Source: Methylopila sp. Yamaguchi
GTDB lineage: Bacteria; Pseudomonadota; Alphaproteobacteria; Rhizobiales; Methylopilaceae
Reading direction: 5' to 3'
DNA length: 41,323 nt
NCBI RefSeq assembly: GCF_002897035.1
Contig: NZ_BAUX01000024.1
Location: forward strand, 1 to 41,323
Shown here in pieces: positions 24,703-33,651 of the stretch. The translations under genes were made by a program, and so were the position numbers. Position 1 is the stretch's first letter; each line of letters starts with the position of its first letter. The notes under the pieces are model-generated. The model saw only the letters and a list, made by a program, of their open reading frames with translations. It was not told the DNA's origin and searched no databases.

Positions 24703-25725
24703 TCACGCCGCGACGCGTTCCGCCGCGGCGAGACGGTCGCGCACGACCGCGACGCCCTCGAGCGAGGCGATGCGAGCGGCCGGATCGAACATGTGGCCGG
24801 TCGCCATCAGCTCGTCCGGCTGCAGCCGCGCGATGAAGCGCGTGAGCTCCCGCTCGACGGTCTCGACCGAACCCACGAAGGCGTAGCGCAGCATCTGCTC
24901 GAGGCTCGCCACTTCGCCCGGCGACGCGACCATTCCGATGTCGTCGACAGGCGGCGGCAACGGGCCGGGACGGCCGCGGCGCAGGTTCAGGAACGCCTGC
25001 TGCTGCGAGGTGAACAGCCGCTGGGCCTCGGCGTCGGTCTCCGCGGTCAGCACGTTCACGGCGACCATCGCATGCGGCTTCGCGAGCGTCTCCGAGGGCT
25101 GGAAGCGCTCGCGGTAGACCGCGAAGGCGGCTTCGAGATCCGCCGGCGCGAAGTGGGCGGCGAAGGCGAAGGGCAGCCCAAGCATCGCCGCGAGCTGGGC
25201 GGAGAAGGTGCTGGAGCCGAGCAGCCAGAGCGGAACCTCGAGGCCTGCGCCCGGCACGGCGCGGATCGCCTGTCCCTCGACCGCCGGCGCGAAGTAGGCC
25301 TGCAGTTCGATCACGTCCTGCGGGAAGCGCTCGGCCGCCGCGTTGACGTCGCGCCGGAGCGCGCGGGCGGTCAGCATGTCGGTGCCCGGCGCGCGGCCGA
25401 GGCCGAGGTCGATGCGGCCGGGATGGAGCGAGGCCAGCGTGCCGAACTGTTCGGCGATCACCAGCGGCGAGTGGTTCGGCAGCATGATCCCGCCGGAGCC
25501 GACCCGGATCGAGGAGGTCGCGGCCGCCACGTGCGCGATCACCACCGCCGTGGCGGCGCTGGCGATGCCGGTCATGTTGTGGTGCTCCGCCAGCCAGAAC
25601 CGCCGGAAGCCGAGCCGCTCGGCGGCCTGCGCGTACGACGCGGAATTGCGCAGGGCGTCCGCCGCGGTGGAGCCTTCGGCTATCGGCGCGAGATCGAGAA
25701 CGGAAAAGGGGATCATCAAGATCAT
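24703..25725 (-). CDS. LLM-class flavin-dependent oxidoreductase (YhbW/MsnO8-like)
   Basis: 340 residues, luciferase-like monooxygenase fold. The segments [59 protein letters not shown] and [16 protein letters not shown] are the hallmark of the YhbW-type subgroup, which uses reduced FMN supplied by a separate reductase. The physiological substrate is not known. ATG at 25725 or 25716 (MIPFSVLD) may be used; neither has a strong ribosome-binding site. It is convergent with the histidine kinase gene (11-base gap), and a terminator hairpin of the upstream OB-fold gene sits between them on the 5' side. Confidence 0.92.
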   Translation of the reverse strand: MILMIPFSVLDLAPIAEGSTAADALRNSASYAQAAERLGFRRFWLAEHHNMTGIASAATAVVIAHVAAATSSIRVGSGGIMLPNHSPLVIAEQFGTLASLHPGRIDLGLGRAPGTDMLTARALRRDVNAAAERFPQDVIELQAYFAPAVEGQAIRAVPGAGLEVPLWLLGSSTFSAQLAAMLGLPFAFAAHFAPADLEAAFAVYRERFQPSETLAKPHAMVAVNVLTAETDAEAQRLFTSQQQAFLNLRRGRPGPLPPPVDDIGMVASPGEVASLEQMLRYAFVGSVETVERELTRFIARLQPDELMATGHMFDPAARIASLEGVAVVRDRLAAAERVAA

Positions 25726-25865
25726 CCGATCAGGCGTCGCGGCCGGGAGCGCCGGCGTCGCCCGGCGTGCCCCCGCGCGTGACGCGCAGGAGGAAGAGGC
25801 CGTCGCGGGTCGCGCGCCAAGCCTCGCGTTACTCCCAAGATCGGGGTCCTCGGCCGAAAACGGAA

Positions 25866-25889
25866 GGGGCGCCCCGCGCGGAGCGCCCC
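25866..25889 (-). terminator. Rho-independent terminator of the OB-fold gene
   Basis: Read on the minus strand, directly after the OB-fold gene stop: a GC hairpin with stem GGGGCGC/GCGCCCC and a 10-base loop, followed by TTCCGTTTTC. Good stem, moderate T content. Confidence 0.6.
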
Positions 25890-25899
25890 CTCGCGGAGG

Positions 25900-26487
25900 T
25901 CAGAGCGGCGCGCCGGGGCGCTCCGCGCCGCCAGCCGGCGGCGGCGGGGGGGCGTCCGCGCCGCGCCGCGGACCCTCCTCGCGCTCGCCCCGCTTCGGCC
26001 CGTGGCCGTGGCGGTCGCGCTCCTTCGGCCCGCCGGGACCGAAGCCGCCGACCTTCTCCGCCGCGCCGTCTGCGCGGACGATCCAAGCCGCGCGCAGGAA
26101 GCCGTCCTCGAAGCGCCCCTGGACCGTCACCGCCTCGTCGGCCGCCACGAGCTTGCCGCCCTCGCCGGCGCGGCCGGTCTCCACCAGGGCGCGGCCGGTG
26201 TCGTCCTGAAGCACGAACTTGTTGCCGAAGATCTCGGCCACCTTGCCCCTCACCGTGGTCACCGCGCCGTCCTTCACGGCGGAGATCGCGACAGGCGCGA
26301 GCGGCGCCATCTCGCCGCCGCCGTGACGGGCGAAGGACGCGGCTCCGGCGCCGGCCGCGGCGCCCGCGGCGAGAAGCGCGACGCCGGCTGCGGCGAAGAT
26401 GGCCCGGCGGCCGCGCTTCGGCCGGATGGGCTCCGCGGGCTTCGGGGCGAGCGGCTCGTCGGTCGGAGCGGCGTTGTCAGTCGTCAT
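25900..26487 (-). CDS. Membrane-anchored OB-fold-like protein
   Basis: 195 residues. A short cytosolic Pro-rich start precedes one membrane helix (about 29-52, AIFAAAGVALLAAGAAAGAGAA). A small beta domain follows (65-140) with the pattern VRGKVAEIFGNKFVLQDDTGRALVETG and VTVQGRFEDGFLRAAWIVR, as in bacterial OB-fold (BOF, YgiW-like) proteins. The C-terminal 50 residues are Gly/Pro/Arg/Glu-rich and probably disordered. In enterobacteria a BOF protein (YgiW) sits next to the QseBC two-component genes; here it is divergent from a PhoP/PhoQ-like pair, with 132 bases between. Function unknown. ATG 26487 has GGAG upstream. Confidence 0.75.
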   Translation of the reverse strand: MTTDNAAPTDEPLAPKPAEPIRPKRGRRAIFAAAGVALLAAGAAAGAGAASFARHGGGEMAPLAPVAISAVKDGAVTTVRGKVAEIFGNKFVLQDDTGRALVETGRAGEGGKLVAADEAVTVQGRFEDGFLRAAWIVRADGAAEKVGGFGPGGPKERDRHGHGPKRGEREEGPRRGADAPPPPPAGGAERPGAPL

Positions 26488-26619
26488 CGGATGGTCTCCG
26501 GTTCGGTTTCGATGACGCCGTTCTAGATGAGGGCCCTCGAACCCGGCCTGAACCGCGCGGTTCAGCTTCGGTTCAGCCTGCGGGGCTATCGAACGCCCAC
26601 GAACTCTCGAGGACATGTC

Positions 26620-27285
26620 ATGCGCGTGCTGCTGGTCGAGGACGACGCCGCGCTCGCCGAGCGGGTCGCGCGGGCGCTCAGGGAGGAGATGTTCGCGGTC
26701 GACGTCGCCGCGAACGGAGAGGACGGCGGCCATCTCGGCGCCACGGAGCGCTACGACGTCGCCGTGCTCGACCTTGGCCTGCCGAAGGTCGACGGCGCGA
26801 CCGTTCTCCGCCGCTGGCGCGCCGACGGGCGCGACCTGCCGGTGCTCATCCTGACCGCGCGCGAGAGCTGGTCCGACAAGGTTGAGGGCTTCAAGGCCGG
26901 GGCCGACGACTACCTGACCAAGCCGTTCCGGGTGGAGGAGCTCGTCATGCGGCTTCGCGCGCTCGTCCGGCGGGCCGCGGGGGCGTCCGCGTCGCGCGTG
27001 GTCTGCGGCCCTCTCGTCTTCGACGCCCAGCTCGGGACCTTCGAACTCGACGGCCTGCCGCTGAAGCTCACCGGCATGGAATGGCGCGTGCTCTCCTGCC
27101 TCGCGCTGCGGAAGGAGGCGGTGGTGGACCGGATGGAACTGCTGGAGCGGGTCTACGAGGGCGACGCGGAGGTCGATTCGAATTCGCTCGAGGTCATCGT
27201 CGGGCGGCTGCGCCGCAAGATCGGCCGCGACCTGATCGAGACGGTGCGCGGCCGCGGCTACCGGCTGACGGCGGACGGCGCATGA
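26620..27285 (+). CDS. OmpR-family response regulator (PhoP/FeuP-like)
   Basis: 221 residues. The receiver domain has the acidic pair ED at 7-8, the phosphoacceptor D51 (VLDLGLPKVDG), Thr in LILTA and Lys in YLTKPF. The winged-helix DNA-binding domain (about 125-220) ends VRGRGYRLT. It is probably phosphorylated by the next gene's kinase; their stop and start overlap (ATGA at 27282). The strongly charged Glu/Arg linker is ordinary for the family. The ATG at 26620 follows TCGAGGACATGTC. It is divergent from the OB-fold gene, a likely regulatory target. Confidence 0.94.
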   Translation: MRVLLVEDDAALAERVARALREEMFAVDVAANGEDGGHLGATERYDVAVLDLGLPKVDGATVLRRWRADGRDLPVLILTARESWSDKVEGFKAGADDYLTKPFRVEELVMRLRALVRRAAGASASRVVCGPLVFDAQLGTFELDGLPLKLTGMEWRVLSCLALRKEAVVDRMELLERVYEGDAEVDSNSLEVIVGRLRRKIGRDLIETVRGRGYRLTADGA

Positions 27286-28649
27286 GGCTCGCGCCGCGCT
27301 CCCTCGCCGGACGGCTGACGCTCGCGGCGGCCGTGCTCACCCTGGTCGCGCTCGTGGGCGCCGGCCTCGCCATCGGCTTCATCCTCCAGCGCTTCGTGAC
27401 GCAGCAGGTCGAGCAGCGCCTGGACGCGCAGACGACGACGATCGCCGACGCGCTGGAGCGCGACCCGGACGGCCGGCTCCGCCTGTCCCGCAACGTCGAC
27501 GGCCCGCCGTTCGACCGGCGGCGCTCCGGCTGGTACTGGCGCGTCGACGAGGAGGGCGCGGCCGTCCTGCGGTCAGGCTCGCTCGGCGACGAAGGGTTCG
27601 AATCCGGGCGGCGGCGGCCGCTGCCGGCGCCCTTCGACCCGCGCTGGCGCGAGCCGAAGCCGAAGATGGACGAGGGCCGCGGCCCCGCGGAGGAGCCGCT
27701 GATCGTGCGCGCGACGCGCGTCGACGTGGGCGGCAGGCCGGTCGATATCGCTGTCGCGGCGCCGTTTGGCGCGGTCGCCGGACCGATGCGGGACGCCCTG
27801 AGGCCGCTCGTGCTCTCGCTCGCGGCGGTGGGCCTCGGCCTCGTCGGCGCGTCGCTGCTGCAGGTTAGGTTCGGCCTGACGCCGCTCCGCCGGCTGCGCG
27901 AGGCGCTCGGCGAGGTGCGCGCCGGCCGCGCGGCGCGAGTGCCGGACGACCAGCCGGCCGAACTCAAGCCGCTCGCCTCGGAGCTGAACGCGCTGATCGA
28001 GCAGAACGCCGCGGGGCTCGCTAGCGCGCGGCTGCACGTCGCGAACCTGGCGCATGGCCTGAAGACGCCGCTCGCGACGCTCTCGGTGGCGCTCGACGAT
28101 CCCGGCCGCGACCCGGACGGCGCCCTGCGCGCCGAGGTCGATCGCGTCGAGCGCCGGATCCGGCACCATCTCGCCCGCGCCCGCGCCGCAGCCCTCGGCG
28201 GACCGCAGCGCATGCGGACCGAGCTCAAGCCCCGGATCGACGATCTCGCGGTCGCGCTGAAGGCGATCCATGCGGGCAAGACGCTGTCGATCGCGATCGA
28301 CGTGGCCGACGACATCCATGTGGCCTGCGACCCGCAGGACGTGGACGAGATGGCCGGCAATCTGCTCGACAACGCCTGCAAATGGGCCCGCGGCGCGATC
28401 GTGGTTCACGCACGGCGGAGCGACGCGCAGGTCGCGCTGACGATCTCAGACGACGGCCCGGGCCTGCCCGAGGACGCGCTGCCCGAGGCGATGCTGCCGG
28501 GCCGGCGGCTCGACGAGACCACGCCCGGTCACGGCTTCGGCCTGTCGATCGCCCGGGAGCTCGCGGAGCTCTACGGCGGCGGGCTCACGCTGGAGCGAGG
28601 GCCGGCGGGAGGACTGGCCGCACGGCTGACCCTGCCGGCGCAGGACTGA
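27282..28649 (+). CDS. PhoQ-like sensor histidine kinase
   Basis: 455 residues. Two membrane helices (about 13-37 and 175-197) flank a periplasmic sensor of about 135 residues containing many acidic and Arg residues. A HAMP-like segment (GLTPLRRLREALGEVRAGR) precedes the dimerisation helix with H258 in NLAHGLKTPLATL. The HxLKTPL form, rather than HELRTP, is typical of PhoQ/FeuQ kinases. The ATPase domain has NLLDNACKWA, DDGPGLP and a short lid leading to GHGFGLSIARELAELYGG. Sensing of divalent cations, cationic peptides or envelope stress is a reasonable guess from the family. It overlaps the response-regulator gene by 4 bases. Confidence 0.92.
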   Translation: MRLAPRSLAGRLTLAAAVLTLVALVGAGLAIGFILQRFVTQQVEQRLDAQTTTIADALERDPDGRLRLSRNVDGPPFDRRRSGWYWRVDEEGAAVLRSGSLGDEGFESGRRRPLPAPFDPRWREPKPKMDEGRGPAEEPLIVRATRVDVGGRPVDIAVAAPFGAVAGPMRDALRPLVLSLAAVGLGLVGASLLQVRFGLTPLRRLREALGEVRAGRAARVPDDQPAELKPLASELNALIEQNAAGLASARLHVANLAHGLKTPLATLSVALDDPGRDPDGALRAEVDRVERRIRHHLARARAAALGGPQRMRTELKPRIDDLAVALKAIHAGKTLSIAIDVADDIHVACDPQDVDEMAGNLLDNACKWARGAIVVHARRSDAQVALTISDDGPGLPEDALPEAMLPGRRLDETTPGHGFGLSIARELAELYGGGLTLERGPAGGLAARLTLPAQD

Positions 28650-28655
28650 AGTCGG

Positions 28656-29651
28656 CTAATCGAGTTTGGCGCCCGACAGCCGCACCATGTCCCTCCACAT
28701 CGGGTTCTCCTGCGCGATCCGGGTTTTCAACTGCTCCGGCGAGGCGTCGGTCACGGGCGAGAAGCCGATCGGCTCCAGCCTCGCCTTCACCGCGGGGTCC
28801 TCCATGATCTCGGCCAGGGCCTTGGACAGGGACGCCTGCTTGTCGGCGGGATAGCCCTTGGGCGCGACGATCGCGTACCAGGTCTGGAGATCGACGTCGG
28901 CGAGGTTGAGGTCCGAAAAGTCCTTCATGCTCGGCGTGTCGGGGAGCGCGGGGATGCGCTCGCGGCTGCCTACGGCGAGCGGCAGGAAGGCCTTCTCCTT
29001 CACATGCGGCATCAGGGCGGGGATGACGTCGAACATCATGTCGATCGTGCCGCCGAGCAGGTCGAGGATCGCCGGGCCGCCGCCCTTGTAGGGCACGTGG
29101 AGGATCCTGGCGCCGGTGCGCGCCTTCACGAGCTCGATCATCAGGTGCGAGACCTGGCCGAGGCCTGAGGAGCCCATGCGCGTCTCGTCCGGGTGGGCCT
29201 TCGACCAGGCGATCAGGTCGCGGAAGGTCGCCCAGCCGCGGTCCTGCGCGATCTTCGCGTTCGCCACGCACAGTACGGTGCCGGTCGCGACGCGGCTGAC
29301 CGGCACGAGGTCGGCGTCGGCATCGTACGGACTGGATCCGTAGAGATACTTGTTCGCGATCAGCTGCGACGTGGAGGCGACGCCAAGGGTCGCGCCGTCG
29401 GGCTCCGCCTTCGCCACCGCCGCCGTGCCGATCATTCCGCCGGCCCCGCCGCGGTTGTCGACGATCACGGTCTCCCCGAGCTTCGCCTGCAGGCGCTCGG
29501 CGACGAGCCGCCCCAGAATGTCGACGGCGCCGCCGGCGGGAAACGGCACGATCAGCGTCACGGTCGCGGCCTGGGCGGGGAGCGTCAGGCCGACCGCCGC
29601 GGTCGCGGCGGCTCCGGCGATCGCGGCGCGGCGGGTCAGTCGCATCGGCAT
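28656..29651 (-). CDS. Bug/TctC-family periplasmic solute-binding protein
   Basis: 331 residues. The signal peptide includes LTRRAAIAGAAATAAVGLTLPAQA. The Bug-family core shows VTLIVPFPAGGAVDILGRLVAERL, VDNRGGAGGMIGTAAVAKAEPDG, VPYKGGGPAILDLLGG and YAIVAPKGYP. Such proteins capture carboxylates or similar small molecules for tripartite tricarboxylate transporters. No TctA or TctB gene lies nearby, so it is an orphan binding protein, as is common in this family. It is 65 bases downstream of a GntR-family regulator gene on the same strand and is probably controlled by it. Confidence 0.92.
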   Translation of the reverse strand: MPMRLTRRAAIAGAAATAAVGLTLPAQAATVTLIVPFPAGGAVDILGRLVAERLQAKLGETVIVDNRGGAGGMIGTAAVAKAEPDGATLGVASTSQLIANKYLYGSSPYDADADLVPVSRVATGTVLCVANAKIAQDRGWATFRDLIAWSKAHPDETRMGSSGLGQVSHLMIELVKARTGARILHVPYKGGGPAILDLLGGTIDMMFDVIPALMPHVKEKAFLPLAVGSRERIPALPDTPSMKDFSDLNLADVDLQTWYAIVAPKGYPADKQASLSKALAEIMEDPAVKARLEPIGFSPVTDASPEQLKTRIAQENPMWRDMVRLSGAKLD

Positions 29652-29716
29652 GGAGGGCGTCTCCTCGTCGAGGGCATCCCTGCCGAGCTAGCGCGCCCGC
29701 GCCAAAAGTCAGGCGG

Positions 29717-30481
29717 TCACGCGCCGAGGGTGAGCCGGTAGGCGTAGGCGTCGCCGCGGAACAGGCCCTCGACGTACTCGACCATGCGTTCGCCCGCGAA
29801 AGAGCGGCGCTTGATGAGCAGGCAGGGCAAGGGCTCCTCGAAGCCGAACACCGCGCATTCGTCCTCGTCCGGGGTGGCGGCCTCGATCGTCTGCTCGCAG
29901 CGCGTCAGCGCGCAGCCGATCTCCCGCAGCCGGTCGTAGACCGACCCCGAGAGGTCGGCCTCGGCGAGCTCGGGCGCGACCCCGAGGTCGTACCACGCGA
30001 CCTCCCGCGACAGCGGCACGTCGTCGCCGAAGCGAATCCGCACGAGCTTCAGGAACGGCGCGGTCGAGGGCTGCTGGAACAGCGAGGCGAGCGAGCGGTC
30101 GTGGGTGATCACGCGCTCGATCACCTTCGACGACGCGACGCGGCCGAGCTCGCGCATCTCCTCGGTGAAGCCCTTGAGGCGCTCCATGCCGGGATGGAGC
30201 TTCTCCGTAGGACCTTCGACGATGAAGCCGAGGCGGCCGTGCGCGCTCACCAGCCGGCGCCGGCGCAGGGCGCCGTAGCAATGCTGCACCGTCGTGCGGC
30301 TGACGCCCAGCTCGGACGCGAGCTGGCGCTCGGCCGGCAAAGTGGCTCCCGGGCCGATCTCGCCGCCCTCGATCAGGGCGGCGATCTGCAGCTCCAGTTG
30401 CCGGTAAAGCGGCATCGCTGTGTCGTCGCGCAAACGCAGGCGACTGTGTAAGCTTGGAGTGTCGTGCAACGCTTTCAGCAT
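29717..30481 (-). CDS. GntR/HutC-family transcriptional regulator with UTRA domain
   Basis: 254 residues. The winged helix-turn-helix is at about 23-90 (PLYRQLELQIAALIEGGEIGPGATLPAERQLASELGVSRTTVQHCYGAL), followed by a UTRA ligand-binding domain (about 105-250) containing FLKLVRIRF and EPLPCLLIKRRSF. HutC-subfamily regulators usually respond to sugars, histidine derivatives or related small molecules. The ATG at 30481 is used; an internal ATG at 30415 (MPLYRQLEL) also fits the domain start. The gene is divergent from the PfkB kinase (71-base gap) and upstream of the TctC-type gene, so it may control both. Ligand unknown. Confidence 0.92.
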   Translation of the reverse strand: MLKALHDTPSLHSRLRLRDDTAMPLYRQLELQIAALIEGGEIGPGATLPAERQLASELGVSRTTVQHCYGALRRRRLVSAHGRLGFIVEGPTEKLHPGMERLKGFTEEMRELGRVASSKVIERVITHDRSLASLFQQPSTAPFLKLVRIRFGDDVPLSREVAWYDLGVAPELAEADLSGSVYDRLREIGCALTRCEQTIEAATPDEDECAVFGFEEPLPCLLIKRRSFAGERMVEYVEGLFRGDAYAYRLTLGA

Positions 30482-30552
30482 AATGTGCGGAGCGGCTCAG
30501 GCGCTCTCGGCGCAGGATGGCGGGAACGACGTCGCGTCGGGGGGCGTGACTT

Positions 30553-31497
30553 ATGATGAACCAGAACGACGCGCGAGCGAAGCTTTTCATTATGGGGAGC
30601 TTCGTGACGGCGTGCACGACACGTGTTGCGCGGCTGCCCATGGCCGGCGAATCGCTCGCCGCGTCTGGGTTCCGGCTGGAGCCCGGCGGCAAGGGATTCA
30701 ACCAGGCGGTCGCCGCGCGCAGGCTCGGCGCGACGGTCGATGGCCTGTTCGCGGTCGGGGACGACGCGCTCGGCGCGCTCGCGCCGCCGGCCTTCGCGCA
30801 CGCCGATCTCGACCCCGCCATGCTGCGCCGCCGGACGGGCGCGACGGGCGCGGGCGTCGGCTTCATCGCCGAAGACGGCGAGACCGCCATTGCGGTGTTC
30901 TCCGGCGCCAATGCGTCGCTGTCCGCCGATGACGCCCAGGACGCACGGCCGGCGATCGAGGCGGCCGCAGTGACGCTCGCCCAGTTCGAGATCGGCGACG
31001 CGGCCATCGCCGAGGCCTTCGCGATCGCCCGCGGCGCGGACCGAATCACCGTGCTCAACCCGTCGCCGTTCCGCCCCGTGGCGCCCGAGATCCTCGCGGC
31101 CTGCTCGATCGTCGTCGCGAACGCGGTCGAGACGGAGGCGCTCGCCCTCGCGCTCGACGTCGCGGTCGACCTCGACGCCGAGGCGCTTGCGGCGGCGCTC
31201 TTCCAACGCGGCGTCCGCGCGCTGGTGGCGACCCGCGGCGCGGCCGGGGCGATCGCCCGGCTGTCGGACGGCGCGATTCTGACCCAGCCGGCCTTTGAAG
31301 TGGCGACCGTCGACACCATTGGGGCGGGGGACGCCTTCGCCGCGGGATTCGCGACCACCTTCGCGGAAACCGGCGACTGGCCCAAAAGCCTGCGGCACGC
31401 CGCCGCCTGCGGCGCCCTCGCGGTCCGCGCCGAAGGAGGTTTCGGCGCCTTCCCGACCCGCGCCGAACGCGACGCGCTGCTCGCCGCGGTCTGGTGA
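30553..31497 (+). CDS. PfkB-family carbohydrate kinase (ribokinase-like)
   Basis: 314 residues. The N-terminal PfkB signature is GGKGFNQAVAARRLGA (45-60). The second signature is VDTIGAGDAFAAGFA, with the catalytic base D260 in the GAGD motif. Asn/Glu of the ATP-coordinating NxxE motif are in ANAVETEALA. The small N-terminal lid strand is typical of ribokinases (MGSFVTACTTRVARLPMAGESLAASGF). The phosphoryl acceptor is probably a pentose or nucleoside, but the exact sugar cannot be read. It is divergent from the GntR/UTRA regulator, with no sugar transporter or isomerase alongside. Confidence 0.9.
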   Translation: MMNQNDARAKLFIMGSFVTACTTRVARLPMAGESLAASGFRLEPGGKGFNQAVAARRLGATVDGLFAVGDDALGALAPPAFAHADLDPAMLRRRTGATGAGVGFIAEDGETAIAVFSGANASLSADDAQDARPAIEAAAVTLAQFEIGDAAIAEAFAIARGADRITVLNPSPFRPVAPEILAACSIVVANAVETEALALALDVAVDLDAEALAAALFQRGVRALVATRGAAGAIARLSDGAILTQPAFEVATVDTIGAGDAFAAGFATTFAETGDWPKSLRHAAACGALAVRAEGGFGAFPTRAERDALLAAVW

Positions 31498-31622
31498 GGC
31501 GAGGCGAACGGCGCGGTCGCCGCGGGCGGGACCCTTCCAACTTTTAAGACATCGTCTCGCCGCTTCCGGCGTATGCCTTGTCGCCGCCCCGCCCCCGGGG
31601 GCGCACGTGGAGGCCGTCGGGC

Positions 31623-32888
31623 ATGTTCGTATCGTTTTTCCCGAACCCGAAACCGTTCTTCGTCTCGGCCGTGGTGTGGTCGCTGCTTGCGATCGGTCTG
31701 TGGTACGCGGGCGGCTGGGCCGCGGGCGATTGGATCGGCCTGCCGCCGCCCGCGCCGGACGCGCCGCCGATCGTCGGGCCGGCCGTCTTCGTCTCCGCGC
31801 CCTTCCTGTGGTTCTACATCTACTATGCGATCGCGGTCGGCCTGTTCTCGGCCTACTGGTTGGCCACCTCGAAGCATCCGTGGGCGCCGTGGTCCATTCT
31901 CGGCAGCGCGCTGATCATTTTCGTCACCTACTTTCAGGTGCAGGTGGCGGTCGCAATCAACGCTTGGTACGGGCCGTTCTACGACCTGGTGCAGGCCGCG
32001 GTCTCTAAAAGCCGGCCTGTTACACTCGCTGATTTCTACGGCGAAGCCTTCGCGTTCATCGGCATCGCCATGGTTGCCGTAATTGTCGGCGTCTTCACCC
32101 GGTTCTTCGTGCAACACTACATCTTCCGCTGGCGGACGGCGATGAACGACTACTACATGTCGTTCTGGCCCAAACTTCGCCATGTCGAAGGCGCCTCGCA
32201 ACGCGTCCAGGAAGACACCATGCGGTTCTCCACCCAGATGGAGACGCTGGGCGTCAGCCTGATCGACGCGGTGATGACGCTGATCGCCTTCCTGCCCGTG
32301 CTGATACGGCTGTCCGGCCCGGTCAGCGAGCTGCCGATCGTCGGCGCCGTTCCCCAGCCGCTGGTCACGGCGTCGATCCTGTGGGCCGCGTTCGGAACCA
32401 CCTTCCTCGCCCTTGTCGGGATCAAGCTACCGGGTCTCGAGTTCCGCAACCAACGCGTGGAAGCGGCCTACCGCAAGGAGTTGGTCTATGGCGAGGACGA
32501 CCCTGATCGCGCACAGCCGCCAACTGCCAGAGAACTGTTCGCTAATGTCCGCAAAAATTACTTCAGGCTGTATTTTAACTATCTATATTTTAACGTTGCA
32601 CGTATTTCCTATTTGCAAATCGACAATATATTTCCCTATCTGGTGCTTGCGCCCACCATTGTGGCCGGCAAGATAACGCTCGGGCCGATGCAGCAGATCC
32701 TGGGCGCGTTCGAGGAAGTGCGTAAATCGTTCCAGTACCTCGTGAACTCCTGGCCGCAGATCATCGAGCTGCTGTCGATCTACAAGCGTCTGCGCGGCTT
32801 CGAGGCGCAGATTCACGGCGGGCCGCCGCCGGCGCAGGACCTCGAGGTCCCCGAGGCGGAGGTGGACGCCGCGGGCGTCCGGGTCTGA
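31623..32888 (+). CDS. bacA: SbmA/BacA-family peptide transporter
   Basis: 421 residues, the length of Sinorhizobium BacA. About seven or eight membrane helices are seen, without an ABC ATPase domain. Conserved segments are [46 protein letters not shown] (here [15 protein letters not shown]) and the region [21 protein letters not shown]. The family imports proline-rich and NCR peptides, bleomycin and vitamin B12 by proton coupling. In the conserved stretch [19 protein letters not shown] (about 32560-32650) the codons turn strongly A/T-rich, unlike the rest of the gene. The ATG at 31623 gives [13 protein letters not shown], matching the family start. No obvious operon partner upstream. Confidence 0.95.
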   Translation: MFVSFFPNPKPFFVSAVVWSLLAIGLWYAGGWAAGDWIGLPPPAPDAPPIVGPAVFVSAPFLWFYIYYAIAVGLFSAYWLATSKHPWAPWSILGSALIIFVTYFQVQVAVAINAWYGPFYDLVQAAVSKSRPVTLADFYGEAFAFIGIAMVAVIVGVFTRFFVQHYIFRWRTAMNDYYMSFWPKLRHVEGASQRVQEDTMRFSTQMETLGVSLIDAVMTLIAFLPVLIRLSGPVSELPIVGAVPQPLVTASILWAAFGTTFLALVGIKLPGLEFRNQRVEAAYRKELVYGEDDPDRAQPPTARELFANVRKNYFRLYFNYLYFNVARISYLQIDNIFPYLVLAPTIVAGKITLGPMQQILGAFEEVRKSFQYLVNSWPQIIELLSIYKRLRGFEAQIHGGPPPAQDLEVPEAEVDAAGVRV

Positions 32889-32942
32889 GGATTGGAGGCG
32901 CGGCCCCTCGCGGGCCGCGCCCAACCGCGGTATGTGAGCCCC

Positions 32943-33440
32943 ATGACGACAGCATCCCGTCCCGCCTGGCGCTCGCCGCGCTCGTTGCTGATCCTGGCCG
33001 GCGCGCTCGCGCTCAGCTTCGCCGCGTCCCAGCTCGGCTCCGCGGCGACCGTCCCGAATCTTCCGTGGTACGACGGACTGGCGAAGCCCTCGTTCAATCC
33101 GCCGAAGCTCGCGTTCCCGATCGCCTGGACGATCCTCTACGCGCTGATGGCGGTGTCGCTCTGGCGGGTGGCTGTGATCGGGGAGGGGGCCGCGCGGCGG
33201 CGAGCGCTGACGGCCTACGCCGTCCAGTTCGCCCTCAACGTCGCCTGGTCCTTCGCCTTCTTCGGCGCGCAAAATCCGGGGCTCGGTCTCGCGGTCATCC
33301 TGGCGCTGCTCGCCGCGATCGTCTGGACGATCCTGACGTTTCGGACGATCGACGGGCTCGCGGCCGGGCTGCTGCACCCCTATCTGGCGTGGGTCGCCTT
33401 CGCCACGGCGCTGAACGCGTCGATCCTGTTTTTGAACTGA
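32943..33440 (+). CDS. tspO: TspO/MBR-family protein
   Basis: 165 residues with five membrane helices. Family landmarks are WYDGLAKPSFNPPKLAFPIAWTILYALMAVSLWRV and the C-terminal helix pair containing WTILTFRTIDGLAAGLLHPYLAWVAFATALNASIL. TspO binds porphyrins and other tetrapyrroles and controls their export or degradation; in Rhodobacter it tunes photosynthesis genes in response to oxygen. ATG 32943 is used; the upstream frame from 32892 has no homology. It is followed within 9 bases by the HIG1-like gene and then by a cobalamin adenosyltransferase, so a link to corrinoid or haem handling is possible. Confidence 0.92.
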   Translation: MTTASRPAWRSPRSLLILAGALALSFAASQLGSAATVPNLPWYDGLAKPSFNPPKLAFPIAWTILYALMAVSLWRVAVIGEGAARRRALTAYAVQFALNVAWSFAFFGAQNPGLGLAVILALLAAIVWTILTFRTIDGLAAGLLHPYLAWVAFATALNASILFLN

Positions 33441-33449
33441 GGGACCGCC

Positions 33450-33644
33450 ATGGCCGATCTTCTCTCGGGCTACGCCGTGCCGGTCGCCGTCGGCGCGGTC
33501 GCGATCGTGCTGATCCTCGGACTGTTCAACATGATGCGGGGCGGCGATCCCAACCGGTCTCAGAAGCTGATGCGCTGGCGCGTCGGGCTGCAGTTCGTGG
33601 CGATCGTCGTCATCATGGCGACGGTCTGGGCGATGGGGTCCTGA
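33450..33644 (+). CDS. Small twin-transmembrane protein (HIG1-like)
   Basis: 64 residues. Two membrane helices (about 9-27 and 46-62) are joined by a charged loop MMRGGDPNRSQKLMRWRVG, which matches the R-G-x(4-6)-S-x-K-x-M-R-x-R pattern of HIG1-type twin-TM proteins. In mitochondria HIG1 proteins associate with respiratory complexes; in bacteria their role is unclear. A clean GAGGGACCGCC site precedes the ATG. It lies between tspO and the adenosyltransferase gene, with 9- and 7-base gaps, which argues for a single transcript. The pairing with a PduO-type gene is something I recall as frequent in Hyphomicrobiales. Confidence 0.85.
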   Translation: MADLLSGYAVPVAVGAVAIVLILGLFNMMRGGDPNRSQKLMRWRVGLQFVAIVVIMATVWAMGS

Positions 33645-33651
33645 GGCCGCG

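Noticed and set aside
22828-25782. Very long plus-strand open frame (984 codons)
   Set aside because: It crosses the glycosylase, histidine kinase and monooxygenase genes in other frames; the translation is Arg/Gly/Ala-rich with no domain. It is a by-product of GC-rich codon use.
29709-32201. 830-codon minus-strand frame across the PfkB and BacA genes
   Set aside because: Low-complexity translation opposite two clear genes; only the GntR gene in another frame is real on that strand.
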